A DNA stretch of 64,000 bases from Sepiola atlantica (Eukaryota; Mollusca; Cephalopoda; Sepiida; Sepiolidae): NCBI GenBank assembly GCA_963556195.1, contig OY744544.1, positions 42,380,984 to 42,444,983 on the forward strand, given 5' to 3'. Of this stretch, positions 54,600 to 64,000 are shown piece by piece (the stretch's first letter is position 1; each line of letters starts with the position of its first letter). The position numbers and the translations under genes were made by a program. The notes under the pieces were generated by a model. That model was not told the origin of the DNA. It ran no database searches and saw nothing but the letters and a program-made list of their open reading frames with translations.

Positions 54600-54637
54600 T
54601 TTCGGTTGTACTCTTCACAGAGAGTCAACCTCTTCAG
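54600..54637 (-). other. Hammerhead-like core
   Basis: Minus strand: CTGAAGA, then a long hairpin GGTTG..CAACC with inner ACTCT/AGAGT, then GAAAC. Unlike the other relics there is no extra base between the core and stem II. Stem I and stem III are poorly paired, so activity is doubtful. Confidence 0.4.
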
Positions 54638-55114
54638 ACCAAAAACTTCAGAGAAGTGGGATGGATTTGGAGACCTTTTTCCTTCAAATAAATCTTTATT
54701 GGGGATTGGTTTTTTTGTTTTTGTTTGAATTAGTATGGGATTACCTGTTAGTTACCATCCTTTTTATTCTTTTTATGACCTGCCTATCCCCTTTTCCTTG
54801 TTTTATTACCTACTTAGCTTGGATTCCTTTCAACTCTATTTAACCCTTCAAAGTTTTACAAACCTATTTAGGCATAAATATCTGATCTTTATATAAAATA
54901 CACACATGTGAACAAATTTACCAGATACAAGTACATATAAATAAACAGACATAAATATACATACACATCTAAACATGGACACACACACATATCCACTTTC
55001 AAGCAAAATATATTTACAATATATAAAATACTTATGAACAGCTCTACTTGTTATTGAGCACTCTTTATAAACACTTGAGTTTCAACGGATTTACATCTAC
55101 AGAAACTAATCCAA

Positions 55115-55119
55115 TACAT

Positions 55120-55157
<38 letters not shown>
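55115..55157. repeat. (TA)n microsatellite
   Basis: A TA run just outside the inverted Penelope-type end. Confidence 0.85.
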
Positions 55158-55161
<4 letters not shown>

Positions 55162-55185
55162 GTGTTTGTATTTAGGCAGCATTTT

Positions 55186-55540
55186 CTCATTTATGCAAAC
55201 AATGTTAATTATACCTTTTTCATTTTTTCAAATGTTTTTTTTTTTTTGTATTAAAATCAAAAAATTAATAAATGTTTTATAGGTTTCACAAACGTTTTCG
55301 ATTCTTCGTCGAATTATCCTCAGATGTCAAAAGCAAATGAACAAAAAAGCAGGAGAAAGAGGAGAATTTGTAAAAAGACGGCAGAGAAACGTGCAGAGAA
55401 CGTTTTTCGCATTGTTCCAGGACAGTCGTTGACGATTTAAATTCAGTGACGCTGGAGTGGCATAACAGAACAAAATCGCATTACGTTAAGCATTTTAAAA
55501 TGTTGCCACTGGTTTCATATGTGATGTTATTAATTGTTTT
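55186..55540 (-). mobile_element. Penelope-like element end, inverted copy
   Basis: This is the reverse complement of 61440-61800: shared phrases are AACGTTTTTCGCATTGTTCC, AGGACAGTCGTTGACGATTT and GAAACCAGTGGCA. The matching right-hand copy adjoins a GIY-YIG reading frame, which identifies the element type. The minus strand includes CTGAGGATAATTCGACGAAG then AATCGAAAACG, a hammerhead-like block. Confidence 0.65.
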
Positions 55541-55544
55541 GATG

Positions 55545-55760
55545 TGATACCAGACTCTCCTCAGTCACTAATAAATGAACGAGTCTGGAGAATAAATATA
55601 TGACTACGAACAGTAGTATGTTTATTCGACTGTATTAGGTTAATCCTATTGGATTAACGGTAATGCTATTGTTTTGTACCAGATATATACTTGTAATAAA
55701 CCATCCTTTTGTAAAGACCTTTAAACTCTGGTTATTTTGTTATTATAACTTCTACCAAGT
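55545..55760 (+). mobile_element. Possible 5' LTR remnant of the Gypsy element
   Basis: GATGTGATACCAGACTCTCC, an AATAAACC near 55695 and GTTATTATAACTTCTACCAA give an LTR-like impression upstream of gag. No 3' partner is present, because the element's right side abuts the Penelope fragment, so this cannot be confirmed from the window. Confidence 0.3.
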
Positions 55761-56009
55761 GATATCAGCTGCCGCGAGAATTTCGAAAACGAACCCATAA
55801 AAGACGTGTCAAAGAGGAAAATCTTTTTTAAAAAAGTTAGAATACTTTTATTGTTCGATTTTTTTAAAAAAATGTATGATGGACGGTGACTCAAATTCGA
55901 ACTCAGACCATTAACATTACAAACTATACAAGATAAAAGTCCAAAAGAATACTTTTTAGTAACTAATAATAGTACACTCACTGCTATTACTTTTTCTAAA
56001 AGAAAAACA

Positions 56010-56690
56010 ATTTTTTTTTTTTGTTTGTGTCAAATTCTGAGTATTTTCATAGAAACATAGATGAATTCTGGTAGAAGGACATGAGTCGTCCTATGGCACC
56101 AGCTCCTTGTCTTCATCTTTGTATGCATCCAGTGATGACAACAGCCTTATAATTGAATTTGATTTTGTGGTCAATCCAGAACTTATCCAACCGCTTCTCA
56201 AATATCTTTACAGTTTCGGCTTCAATTACACTTGATGGCAATCTATTCCACAAATCAACACAGCGATGGCTGAATGAATATTTTTTCAGGTTCAAACGTG
56301 CCTGTTTCTTGTAAAGCATCTGACTGTGTCCCCTGTTGCCCACTCTTGTACTTTTTCTAGTCAATAATTTATCAGCATTGAAATCATATTTTCCAGAGAG
56401 CAATTTATAGCACTCAATCATGTCCCCACGTATTCTTCTATAGGCCAAACTTGGCAATTTCAGAGCTTTCAACCTTTCTTCATAACTCTGATCGTACAGT
56501 CCTGGAACAAGTTTAGTAGCTTACCTTTGTACATTTTCTATCATTTCAATGTGTTTCTTTTTAAATGGTGCCCACACTTGATTAGCATATTCAGTATGAG
56601 GCCTCACAAGCGCTTTAAACAATATAACCAATGAACTTCGATCGAGGTATTCAAAACATCTGCGGATTAAACCGAGTATTTTCAATATGG
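56010..56690 (-). pseudogene. LINE ORF2 C-terminal part inserted before gag
   Basis: The minus strand has SSLVILFKALVRPHTEYANQ and VWAPFKKKHIEMIENVQR (56521-56640), then KALKLPSLAYRRIRGDMIEC, YKLLSGKY and a CVDLWNRLPSSVIEAETVKI end (56113-56472). LVRPHxEYxxxVWxP and LPSLxYRRxRGDMIE are strong signatures of a CR1-like family. The frame is broken once (between the two parts). It is 5'-truncated and its 3' end faces left. Confidence 0.75.
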
Positions 56691-57970
56691 AACAATTAGT
56701 CGAAATGACTAAAATGCTGTGTACGAGCATGCAACAACAGCGACAACAACATCAAGAGTTGCAACAACAAATACTGCAACAACAGAAAAGTTTCGAAAAA
56801 ATTCTGAAACAGACCACAGGTGAAAGAAAAAACAATTTTTTTTTGCCGAAGGAATTGCAAATTCTTTATCTGAATTTGTATACGAACCTGATCTGGACGT
56901 TACATTTCCAGCATATTTCAGACGATTTGAAACGATATTTACTAAAAGGTGCTTAGATTAGTCGGATGAAGAACAGGTAACCCTGTTATTACAGAAACTG
57001 GGAATAGAGAAGAATACCAAATATACGAACTTGATATTGCCCAGAAAACCCGAGGAAGTTTCATTCAATTAAACTATAAATATACTGTCGAAGATATTCG
57101 ATGAAAGAAATGGTCTATTCCACACACAATACAAATGTCTAAACATTATGAAAACGGATAACAAGGATTTTTTGGCATATGCAGGAACAATAAACTTTTT
57201 GGTTGAGCAATTCAAGATAGATTAAATCCCCAAAGATTTATTCAAATGCCTAATCTTTGTTCAAGGATTAACAGCCCCTAAGTACAGGGTGGGCCAAAGA
57301 AAGGGTCCTATCTTTAAATTTGAATAACTTGAATTTGAATAACTTCCACAAAATAAAAGTTAAACTCACCAAACTTTATGTGTGTGTAGACTGACCCTTC
57401 CGAGATTTTTTGAAATAAACAAAACAAATTTTAGCCGAAAAACACTTCTTAAAACTTACAAAAACTAAAGTATTGTTTTTTACACTGTTTTGAGTTTTTT
57501 AAGCAAAAATAATGTTTTCTAAATGAGGGTACGTTCCTTAGGGCTAATATGGCTCATGCTTGCTTCGAAAGGGGTCCTTTACTTATTCTAAAAAAAAATA
57601 AATAAATAAATAAATAAATAAAAAAGTTATGAATTTTTAAAAATAGGACCCTTATTTTTGCCCACCCTATACAAAGAAATAAGGTCGAGAATCTTAACAG
57701 TGGTGGAGCAAGACACGAAAATCATGTTATAAAGAGTGACAGAAGAATGCCAGTGTCTCATTAATGTTAAAAAAAGGGATAATACCCAAATTAAGGAAAA
57801 AAGTGTTGCCAAAGTACAATGCATAAAAACCCCAAAAACTCCTAAATTCAAAAAGACAGAAAAATGTGAGACGTGCGGAAATAATAAGCATACTAAAGAT
57901 GTATGTTGGTAAAAGAACAAATTCTGTGAATCTTGCAGAATTAAGGGTCATAAATGGTCTGTGTTGCCGC
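56687..57970 (+). pseudogene. Gypsy-type retrotransposon gag, decayed, split by a MITE
   Basis: The frame opens with a Gln-rich MEQLVEMTKMLCTSMQQQRQ coiled segment, followed after a frameshift near 56860 by a capsid-like region. In-frame stops lie at about 56956, 57070 and 57222. At 57285-57669 the 385-bp MITE interrupts it, and the frame is maintained across the TA target. Near 57868-57920 a zinc knuckle C-x2-C-x4-H-x4-C is visible, then a second, damaged one. Gag would form the particle that packages element RNA. This copy cannot make the protein. Confidence 0.75.
57285..57669. mobile_element. MITE, mariner-like ends, copy 2 (inside gag)
   Basis: This 385-bp element is flanked by TA (57283-57284 and 57670-57671). 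The left end CAGGGTGGGCC and the right end CCCACCCTA mirror each other apart from the last base. It is the reverse orientation of the copy at 15255-15638 and very similar throughout, with a short AATA microsatellite (about 57595-57622) added. Confidence 0.88.
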
Positions 57971-59800
57971 AAGAATAAGAAAAAGAATTTTGAAAAAGTA
58001 AACGTTGTGTTGTCAAAAAAAGAAATACAGAACAGTGAAAATCGAAAATACGTAGATGTACGTATAAATAGTGATACAATCAGTATTTTACTGGATTCTG
58101 GCTCGGTATTATTGATGAACAAACATGGAGCAAAATAGGAAAACCCAAATTATCTGAAACCAAGAAAATTGCCAGAGGGGGTTCAGGAAAAAAATTAAAC
58201 TTTAAAGGAGAATTAAAATGCAATATTTCTTTCTGTGGCAAAACGGCAAAATCAAAAGTACATGTGATTCAAGGGAATAATTCATGTCTTTTCGGAATAG
58301 ACTGGATAGTACTTTTCAATTTATTGGAACTCCCAATGAACTCTTTTTGCAACAAAATAAACATATATATTAAAAATGAAAAATTCATGAATGAATTGAA
58401 AGAAGAATATCCCAGAGTTTTCTCTGATGGTTTGGGTTTATGTACAAAGACAGAAGTCAAGTTTAAACTTAAGGAAAATGTCACTCCAATTTTTAAACCA
58501 AAGAGAAACGTTCCTTTTTCCTCCTTAGACACAATTAACAAGGAATTGGAAAGATTAGAAAAAAATGGGAGTTATATCTAAGGTAGACCATGCGAACTGG
58601 GCATCACCCACCGTCTACGTCAAAAAGAAAAACAAAAAAAATAAGAGAGTGCACTGATTTTTCAACAGAGTTAAACGATTGCCTGAAGGATCATAATTAT
58701 CCACTTTCTTTCGCCAGAAGACATTTTATCAAAGTTAAATGGAGGAAAGATTTTTTCAAAAATTGATCAATCTTACGCATACTTGCAAGTTAAAGTGAAC
58801 GAGGAATGCTCAAAATATTTGTGCATAAATACACATAAGGGAATTTTCAAGCTAAATAGGCTCCCTTTCGGCGTAAGTCGCCCCAGGTTTGTTCCAGCAG
58901 ATTATGGACACTATGTTGGCGGGTCTTGAGTTTGCTATCGCCTATTTAGACGATATTCTAGTCAAAAGTAAGAAAGTTCACGAACACAAAAAACACATCA
59001 GAGCTATGTTCAAACGACTAGAAGAATTCGGTTTCAAATTAAGTCCCGAAAAGTGTTAATTCTTCATGGAAAGAATTAAATACCTCGGACAAGTGATAGA
59101 CAGTGAAGGCAGGAAACTGGAGCTACAAAGGACCGATGCAATTAAAAAAATGCCTGCACCCGATACAGTTGCAAAACTACAATCGTTTCTTGGGTTGGCC
59201 CAATATTATACAATCTATATTCCAAATATGTATGATTTAAGAGCCCCCTTAACGAATTATTAAGGAAAGACACAAAATGGATATGGTCAAAAGATGGCAA
59301 GACGGCTTTCCAGAAAATAAAAAAAAAGTCTACTTTAAGATCTAGCCATAGCTCATTATGATCTTGAGAAAGAAATCATCCTTGCGACTAATGCTAGTGA
59401 ATATGGAGTGGGTGCTACACTGCTACACAAATATGAAGATGGTACTACTAAACCGATTGCGCACACTTCGAGGACTCTTCTACCAGCTGAGAAAAATTAT
59501 ACTCAGATCAAGAAAGAGGCATTATTGATTGTGTTTGAGGTTAAAAAATACCATTGCTTTTTACATGGTAGATCATTTATAGTCCAAACAGACCATAAAC
59601 CGTTAGTAACTATATTTGGATAAAAAAAAAGGCATTCCTATCCACACTGCTAACCGTTTACAGCAATGAGGTGTAACCCTACTGAACTATCACTTTAGGA
59701 TCAAATACATCGCACCCAAAAAACATGGGCATGCGGACGAATTGTCAAGATTAATCCCCAAAAATGAAGTAATTTTAGAAGAGACGGTTATAGCAGCACT
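57970..59800 (+). pseudogene. Gypsy-type pol: protease, reverse transcriptase and RNase H, frameshifted
   Basis: Protease: ILLDSGS with the catalytic DSG near 58089-58097. Reverse transcriptase: LKENVTPIFKPKRNVPFSSL, FSKIDQSYAYLQV and FAIAYLDDILVKS, with the catalytic YLDD intact at 58943-58954. RNase H: GATLLHKYEDGTTKPIAHTS and QTDHKPLV (59400-59620). At least five frameshifts or stops separate these blocks. Domain order protease, RT, RNase H, integrase is that of Gypsy (Metaviridae-like) elements. The copy is inactive. Confidence 0.85.
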
Positions 59801-59828
59801 AAAATAGGAAAAAAAAATCTCCGGTCTG

Positions 59829-61080
59829 TTGTTAAACACTATCAGAGAATTACCTGTAACATTGGAACAAATAAAAAAAGAAGCCGAAAAAGATGATTTT
59901 ATATTAAAAATAAAGAACCAGACGAGATTGAACGAAAGAAAAAAAAGGGAACCCAGATTTCACCTTTTTCAATACACTTTAATGTACGCAGATAGAATTG
60001 TAATACCTCAATCTCTACGTAAAGTTATGCTGAAAGAATTTCATACCAGTCATTCTGGCATGTCACGGATGAAATCACTCATGCGATGCTACGTATACTG
60101 GCCAGGAATGGACAAGGAAATAGAAAGTTTTGTAAAACTATGCCGAGGTTGTCAATTGGCTGCAAGGGCGCCTGCAGTCAAAACGAATTCTTGGCCAAAA
60201 ACGGTTTTGCCATGGGCACGTTTATATAGACTATGCTGGACCGATTAATGAATATTATTACTTGATCTTGGTGGACTCTTTTTCGAAATGGCCTGAGGTA
60301 TTCAAGTGCAAACATCCTACATCTAGGACCACCATCAGTGCATTAGATGAAATTTTCAGTCGTTTCGGGATCCCCCATACACTGGTCAGCGACAATGGTG
60401 CGGTATTCAGAGAAAGGGAATTTAAGGATTTTTGTACTTTCTTGGACATTGAACACAGTACTACACCAGTATATCATCCTAGACCGAACAGTCAAGCCAA
60501 AAAATTTGTTGACACGTTTAAGCGTGCCTTACAAAAAAATAAATCTATGGACACGGAAGAAAAAACTATCCAGAAATTTTTAACAATTTATAGGGTGACT
60601 CCTAATGGAAACAACGACTCGAAGTTGTCTCCTGCGGAACTTATGTTCGCAAGGAAAATACGATCGATTTTCAATAAATTGATACTTTATCTGAAGAAAA
60701 AAGTTGCTAAAGAGAAAGATAAAATATATTTCAAAAAATTCCAAGGTGGACAAAGTTATTGGATGGATGGTATCATTCAGAAAATGATTGGCAAAGTGGT
60801 TTACGCGATAAAAAGTAAAAAATGTGTGTGTAAAAGACACATTAACCAAATTAGACCACAATATGCTGAAAAAAATGAAAAAAGCGAGGAAGAAGTCCCA
60901 ATGGGGATTCTATGTGATGCTTTTGACATGCCACTACCCAATATTGTACACAAACCTATGTATACATCTACTGAACTAGTCTTACGAGCTGAACAAAATT
61001 TGTCTTCGCCCCAAACTAGAAAGGATCCAATTCCATTAGTTTGGAATAAAAGAAAGAGCACACATGAAAAAAAACAGTAG
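59829..61080 (+). pseudogene. Gypsy-type integrase, broken, catalytic Glu replaced
   Basis: The zinc-binding region has FHTSHSGMSRMKSLMRC and CRGCQ (an HH-CC motif, 60040-60155). A one-base shift at about 60245 leads to the core: VDSFSKWPEV (first Asp) and LVSDNGAVF (second Asp). The segment NSQAKKFVDTFKRAL has Lys where the family normally has the catalytic Glu of DDE. The C-terminal part runs to the stop at 61078-61080. The longest clean frame in the window (272 codons, 60262-61080) is this integrase core and tail. The lost Glu and the frameshift indicate a dead copy. Confidence 0.85.
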
Positions 61081-61800
61081 AGAGCTTCAGCCCAGGCCCA
61101 AAATTTTGTAGTAAAAAACAACTCCTCCCCAACCCAAAAACCATTAGAAAGAACCAATGTTATTTATAAGTTTAAATGCCCTTTGGGAGAATGTAACTCC
61201 CATAATAATAATAATAATAAAGCTAATAGCTACATTGGTTTTACAAGAACTACCCTATCCTGCTGCCTCACCATGCATCTTGTAAACTCTAGCTCAATTT
61301 ACCAACATCTACAAAAACATAACTGCCCTCCCTCTGATTTAAGACAAATTCTAGTTAATAACACTAAAATTATACATTCCGAAACCAATTTAAAAAATGT
61401 TTAAATACTGGAAGCTATCTAATAAAAACACAACAACCTAAAATTAATAACATCATATATGAAACCAGTGGCATCATTTTAAAATGCTTAATGTAATGCG
61501 ATTTTGTTCTGTGATGCCACTCTAGCATCACTGAATTTAAATCGTCAACGACTGTCCTGGAACAATGCGAAAAACGTTCTCTGCACGTTTCTCTGCTGTC
61601 TTTTTAAAAATTCTCTTCTTTCTCCGGCTTTTTTGTTCATTTGCTTTTGACACCTAAGGATGATTCAATGAAGAATCAAAAACCTATGGAACATTTATTA
61701 ATTTTTTGATTTTAATACAAAAAAGAACATTAGAAAAATTGAAAAAATAAAAAAGATATAATTAAACAGACTAATTCTGCTATTTTTAACAATGTTTGCA
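61081..61800 (+). pseudogene. Penelope-like element: GIY-YIG endonuclease part and 3' end
   Basis: Directly after the integrase stop, a frame reads PLERTNVIYKFKCPLGEC, then, after an AAT repeat, NSYIGFTRTTLSCCLTMHLV and ILVNNTKIIHSETNLKNV. (V)IYKFxCP and SYIGxTxxxLxxRL are the GIY and YIG parts of the endonuclease domain at the C-terminus of Penelope-like retroelements. The Arg usually following the YIG helix is Cys here. The reverse-transcriptase part is absent. Its 3' end (61440-61800) is repeated inverted at 55186-55540. Confidence 0.75.
61654..61690 (+). other. Hammerhead-like block at the Penelope-type end
   Basis: CTAAGGA, one extra T, stem GATTC/GAATC with loop AATGAA, then AAAAACC. 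The inverted copy has CTGAGGA and GAAAAC, so the ancestor probably had CTGAGGA and GAAA. Mutated here. Confidence 0.35.
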
Positions 61801-61822
61801 TATATATATATATATATATATA
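61798..61822. repeat. (TA)n microsatellite
   Basis: A TA run at the outer edge of the Penelope-type 3' end, as on the left side of the complex. Confidence 0.85.
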
Positions 61823-61924
61823 TGAAGTTTGTGAGAGAGAACCCCAGTAGAGTGTTCAATTATTAAGAAAAAGAAAAAAGAAAAATAAGAGCGTAATATA
61901 TATTTATATATGTATTACAGAAGA

Positions 61925-62112
61925 TTAGAACAACATCGGTACCGTAGTCTTCAAATCCAAACAAAGAGGACCTATAATTGGTTGGACAACGCACGAGCCA
62001 CCATTTTCCGGGGAGGGAGAGATAAACAAGGGCTGAAGAGAGTCTGGTAAACGAGACCAATTATAGGTCCCCTTTATTTGGATTTGAAACCGACGGTATC
62101 GATGTAGTTCTG
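61925..62112. mobile_element. Fold-back element with arms of about 55-60 bp
   Basis: ACATCGGTACCGTAGTCTTC, AAATCCAAACAAAGAGGACC and TATAATTGGTTGG face their inverted copies CCAATTATAGGTCCCCTTTA, TTTGGATTTGAAACCGACGG and TATCGATGT. A spacer of about 75 bases (GCACGAGCCACCATTTTCCG) lies between. No coding capacity. Confidence 0.75.
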
Positions 62113-62194
62113 GGCCCCACCTATTGAGTTCTCTCGACTGCTTGCTGAATAGCCATCGTGTTTGCTATTTAAATGTTAATTTACTTCTCATTTC

Positions 62195-62360
62195 TAGACA
62201 ATGCGTGGTGGAGCATTGGTACACGCCTCAGCTACCGAGTCAAATATAACTTTCTGGGTTCGAACCGTGTAACTGGCAGGGATTGTCTCCTCCCATACTG
62301 ACGATTGCAGGTTTGGCATGAAACACGTGTATATGGGTTTATTTTAAAAATAATATTCAT

Positions 62361-62400
<40 letters not shown>
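62195..62400 (+). mobile_element. tRNA-derived SINE, second family, copy 2, with TA tail
   Basis: A-box-like TGGTGGAGCATTGG (about 62209-62222) and B box GGTTCGAACC (62267-62276), then GATTGCAGGTTTGGCATGAA and a TA run at about 62366-62399. It is the sister of the copy at 15045. The A box is better preserved here. Confidence 0.75.
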
Positions 62401-62402
<2 letters not shown>

Positions 62403-62481
62403 GATAAAGAATGGAAAAAAGTGTTCCGACGTAATGGAAATTGAAAAAGGAAAACCAAAAAATATTTATGTATTCATCAAC

Positions 62482-62509
62482 GTTTCGTCTTTATTATAAG
62501 ACTTCCTCA
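62482..62509 (-). other. Hammerhead-like block
   Basis: Minus strand: TGAGGA, one extra A, perfect stem GTCTT/AAGAC with loop ATAATA, then GAAACGTTGATG. The first C of the core is A here. Same layout as the blocks in the fold-back and Penelope-type repeats. Confidence 0.35.
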
Positions 62510-62576
62510 TGATGATTGTCTGAAGAAAAAACCAAATACAAGTACCAAATGTTTCAAAAGGGGTGCTTCAGACGAT

Positions 62577-62710
62577 TGGCCATAAACCAACCCCTTCTCA
62601 AAGAAAGAAAATAAAGCCTGGGAGGGTGGACCTCATAGGACTACCCAGAACAAATACTTCAGACTGACAGACCAGGGGCAGAAGATGCCACAACAGCCCA
62701 CCCTTTGTCA
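62577..62710 (-). repeat. SINE body fragment related to the U2-headed family
   Basis: CCAACCCCTTCTCAAAGAAA, AAGCCTGGGAGGGTGGACCT and CATAGGACTACCCAGAACAA match the body at 16.38-16.43 kb and 42.24-42.31 kb. The U2-like head is absent. Confidence 0.55.
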
Positions 62711-62714
62711 GACT

Positions 62715-64000
62715 GATACACAATATGTACATACGTTTATAGTCTTTAAGACTAGTTCATTTGGTTCGTGATGAGTGGTTCTATCACTCCACAACAGATG
62801 TTAAACTACATCTGATGGTAAGGCCCGAATTTGGCAGTTTGTAAAAATGTGTTGTCACCTGTTTAGTTGCTATTACTCTCAGGTCAACTTTGACCCGGAA
62901 TATTAATAAATGTACACATATCTACATCATGAATAACTATTTAAAGTAAACTCTATATATAAATATAGGGTGACCCCCCACCATAACCACAAAAAAATGG
63001 CATCCATAAAATCAGTAATAAAATTCAAAATCCTTTTTGCAATCCAACCAGATTTGGTCCAAATAAACTTCAGTCTATGGCTGACTTGTCCAAGTTTCAC
63101 TCATGAATGTCCGACTGTTTTTGTTTTATCACCATTCAATGATACGTGTGATACTGAATGGGCTGTAATGACAAACGAGAACAGTCGTAACTTAAGAAAG
63201 CTTTATTCGGCATAAACTGTCAGTACAATATTAGTGCTACTATATATATTGTTAAGAGGAACAGGAGAGTTCTCCAAAGGGGAGATAATTTAGAATAGGG
63301 AAATTATTCGTAATTGTTCATTACATGGGCCTCATATGGATTTTAACTCCCTTCCATCTAATTTTTATCTGGAGTTTTCACAAGAATAATGTCTATCAAA
63401 ACAATCTCCAGACTATTCCTAGATTGAAGAGGGTCATCACAGTCCAAATTAGTCGTATGCTTACAACACAGAAGTACACATTTAGAGCATATCATTGAAT
63501 GTCAATAAAACAGACTGTTGGAAAATCATGACTGAACCTTAGCGGACAAGTCAGGCATAGATTAAAGTTTATTTGTACCAAATATGGTTAGATTGCAGAA
63601 ATGATTGTGAATTTTATTAACGCTTCCATGAGTGGTATGGGTTGTTGGTTTTTTAGGTTACTCTGTATTTAAAGACATTAAGCTTAAGCATAAAAGCTTT
63701 TACCAACCAACATGACTGGATTTGGTAGTAAATAATTTAAAAAGGTTTGATATCCCCAAAAAATTCTTCAAGTCTTATACAAGTCTCTGTAACAGTCACC
63801 AATAGGGACTACTTTTGAATGCGTAATCACTGTCCCTGTGAGCTGGCTTGTCGAATCAAATCACAGGGCGCAGTAATATCGTTAGTTCCCTAAGGGACTA
63901 CTTATGTCCCCTTAGGGTTCGAGGAAAAAGAAGAGACGACCTCCTGGCACCAGCTTGGACACATCGCAGAGAGCACCAGTGATGAACGAGGAAACGCTCT
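62715..64000. other. Unassigned DNA to the window end
   Basis: An 81-codon frame at 62970-63215 has no recognisable domain. GGACACATCGCAGAGAGCAC and GAGGAAACGCTCT at the very end may be part of a LINE or LTR that continues outside. No call is made. Confidence 0.35.

Overview
The window looks like repeat-saturated, AT-rich animal DNA, most probably from a lophotrochozoan and by repeat style a coleoid cephalopod such as an octopus. That identification is an inference: there are split exons with GT-AG sites, very long introns, many tRNA-derived SINEs, Penelope-like and mariner relics, and decayed LINE tails. No bacterial or organellar features, CRISPR arrays or operons are present.

The only host gene I can support is on the minus strand: a phospholipid scramblase (PLSCR family). 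Three consecutive coding exons are visible: a Pro/Gly/Tyr repeat exon (11787-12068), the exon carrying the family motif CPPGLEYL (4535-4642), and the FETQNKY exon (2840-2917). All three begin and end in phase 1 and join in frame. The Cys-rich and C-terminal exons must lie left of base 1. A fourth, phase-compatible exon candidate at 53476-53529 would put the gene's 5' part some 41 kb upstream and make most of the window intron.

Regions. 1-12 kb: scramblase exons among LINE tails, a fold-back element, a mariner fossil (9.0-10.05 kb) and dispersed repeats. 14-18 kb: a tRNA-like SINE ending in a canonical hammerhead-ribozyme core, a second SINE family, a 384-bp TA-flanked MITE, a dimeric SINE with a U2 snRNA-like head, and a 67-bp tandem array. 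19-22 kb: a polypurine tract, a 34-bp array and a 21-copy, 50-bp satellite whose monomer folds as a hairpin. 22-40 kb: mostly LINE fragments (the longest at 30.0-32.0 kb) and fold-back elements. 41-46 kb: a palindromic element, another U2-headed SINE, a 736-bp solo LTR with a 4-bp target duplication, and a second mariner relic. 46-53 kb: LINE tails and unassigned DNA. 55-62 kb: a nested complex in which a decayed Gypsy-class retrotransposon (gag to integrase), itself split by the MITE, lies between inverted Penelope-type ends and next to a GIY-YIG endonuclease remnant.

The transposon reading frames seen are frameshifted, interrupted or truncated and are annotated as relics. The most interesting observations are the hammerhead-bearing tRNA SINE, the recurrence of a hammerhead-like core in several unrelated repeats, the U2-headed SINE, and the tRNA-cored fold-back elements. 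Element ends are approximate unless a duplication or splice site fixes them.
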